Positions 62,830 through 64,000 of a stretch of 64,000 nt of DNA are shown here, piece by piece (the first letter of the stretch is position 1; every line of letters starts with the position of its first letter). Source of the DNA: Austropuccinia psidii (Eukaryota; Basidiomycota; Pucciniomycetes; Pucciniales; Sphaerophragmiaceae). A program made the position numbers and the translations under genes. The notes under the pieces are model-generated. The model made no database searches. It worked only from the letters and a program-made list of their open reading frames with translations, and had not been told where the DNA came from. The stretch covers positions 6,700,888 through 6,764,887 of the forward strand of contig JALGQZ010000014.1 of the NCBI GenBank assembly GCA_023105745.1, read 5' to 3'.

Positions 62830-64000
62830 TTAGCTTACGTCTTCATAGAAATCAAGCAGTTTTTGAGGAAGTTTAGCCCTTGCAGTTTTGTTAGAGACCC
62901 ATGAAGTCCGGCCAGCTTTCCTAAATAATGTCAACTCGAACATGTCAACCACAACTAGGAGCTGAGTCATGGGATATGCAAACGAACCATAGCAAGCAAA
63001 TGTTCAGTCCATTACTGAGGGCATCGCGACTGCTAGTAGAAGCGACTTCGTCATCAGCTTGAACTTTCTCAACGGTGCGAACGTTTTTAATCAGATTCTA
63101 AGCCACAAGAAGGATTCAAGTTGGTCCTAATCAGTTCGAGCGCATTCGGGGTAAACAACCATGAAAATCATTAGAAAACCAAATCGGCTTACTTCCCAAC
63201 TTGGACGGTTTTCATATTGGGCATGCCATTTTTCGTCGTCAAAGGACTCGTCATCTGACGCAAGAGGCGACGCAGTACGACTTGGCTGAAAATACACCAA
63301 ACCAGAAATCAACAATAGCATAAATTCAAACCGATTGATTGCGCAAAGGATAAGTTACTTACTTTCCTATCTTTGACACTGTCCCGGTCAGCCTTGGTGG
63401 GCCCATTAGTACCATTCTTACGAAGGGGTGCAATTGTTGACTTGGATGGTTGGGGAGAGCGCTTGCGTTTGCGACTGGCGTCACTAGCAGCCAGCGAGTG
63501 AGGCTTCTCGTGAGAGCCCTTGGAAGAGGGTTTCTTGGTGGAGGAAGCAATCGAAACGTTTGAGGGGCGGCTGGCACCAGAACAAAGGGAAAAAAGAGCT
63601 TTGATTAAATAAATCGAGATGGTTTCGACATGCAAAATAATCAGGTTGACGATTGCAGACAAACCTTTTAGACGATCGGAGCAATCCGTTTTCAAGTTTG
63701 TATTTTTTCAAGATTTCTTCTGATCCTTTCAAGTTATCTTCAGGCTCCCACGTATCTTCATCGGGGTAGCCCTTCCAACCAATCTTATATTTTATTGTGC
63801 CACCCTGAGATATAAGGTATTCAAAGGAAAAAAGTTAAGTCAAGATAAGGACTAGACTAAATATCTATAAATTATTGCTAAAATCATCAAAAACAAAAAA
63901 GCACTAGGGCTGCTGATGTCGTTCAAAAAGACCAAGGCGCCAGATTTTCTCACCTTGTTACGATGACCTTTGATTGTTTCAACTTCGTAAGTTTTTTCAT
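62830..64000 (-). CDS. HP1-type chromodomain/chromo shadow protein (5' end beyond window)
   Basis: Six exons on the minus strand: from the window edge to 63954, then 63804-63665, 63570-63363, 63285-63193, 63097-63016 and 62954-62830 (stop 62832-62830). Exon phases are mutually consistent, giving at least 231 residues. Exons 1-2 encode a chromodomain: YEVETIKGHRNKGG, KIGWKGYPDEDTWEPEDNL. These hold the Tyr, Trp and Tyr positions of the methyl-lysine cage. Exon 3 is a Ser/Lys/Arg-rich hinge with RKRKRSPQPSKS. Exon 4 leads into the chromo shadow domain (HAQYENRPSWE, then VRTVEKVQADDEVAS, MFELTLFRKAGRTSWVSNKT and KLPQKLLDFYEDVS). HP1/Swi6 proteins bind histone H3 methylated at Lys9 through the chromodomain. 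They dimerise and recruit partners through the shadow domain to maintain heterochromatin. A DNA-methylation-linked HPO-like role is possible in fungi. Only the N-terminus is missing. Confidence 0.93.

Overview
The window is nuclear DNA from a basidiomycete fungus, very probably a rust (Pucciniales). The likeliest candidate is the myrtle rust Austropuccinia psidii or a close relative. That call rests on very AT-rich DNA crowded with decayed transposons, short GT-AG introns (about 50-150 bp) in basidiomycete-type orthologues, and repeat-borne proteins (21.5-22.7 kb, 9.6-10 kb, 23-23.6 kb) resembling families I remember from predicted A. psidii proteomes. The species call is from memory and is not proven by the sequence.

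Only two host genes look intact. A sorting nexin of the Snx41/Atg20 type lies at 39797-42018 (+). It has seven exons that splice in frame to 600 codons including the stop, with a PX domain followed by a BAR region. A heterochromatin protein 1 (HP1)-type protein runs from the right edge (minus strand, six exons in the window). It has a chromodomain with its aromatic cage residues, a basic hinge and a complete chromo shadow domain.

The left 27 kb is a transposon graveyard. (i) 2132-8002 is a Mutator-like (MULE) element with long terminal inverted repeats and an 8-bp target duplication. It encodes a transposase fused to an OTU-type cysteine protease domain. Its transposase exon is split by a 1440-bp solo LTR with a 5-bp duplication, and removing that insertion restores the reading frame exactly. 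Both catalytic centres are also damaged. (ii) Two diverged copies of a CACTA-type (Tnp2/Plavaka-like) transposase lie in inverted orientation, at 10.4-13.5 kb (-) and 24.1-26.6 kb (+). (iii) Between them lie a divergently transcribed accessory reading frame (14.45-15.84 kb, +), a broken Rad5/HLTF-like SNF2 ATPase (16.6-18.5 kb, -), a remnant of a rust-specific repetitive protein family, and several minisatellites.

The rest (about 27.4-39.6 kb and 42.1-62.3 kb) is an AT-rich, ORF-poor desert almost without CpG. It contains a diverged tandem array with a period of about 345 bp (47.6-49.9 kb). CpG dinucleotides return abruptly at the two host genes, so the genes stand out as CpG-retaining islands in a CpG-eroded compartment.

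The main candidates for something less described are the MULE-OTU element, the CACTA/SNF2 neighbourhood, the CpG boundary pattern and the 345-bp array.
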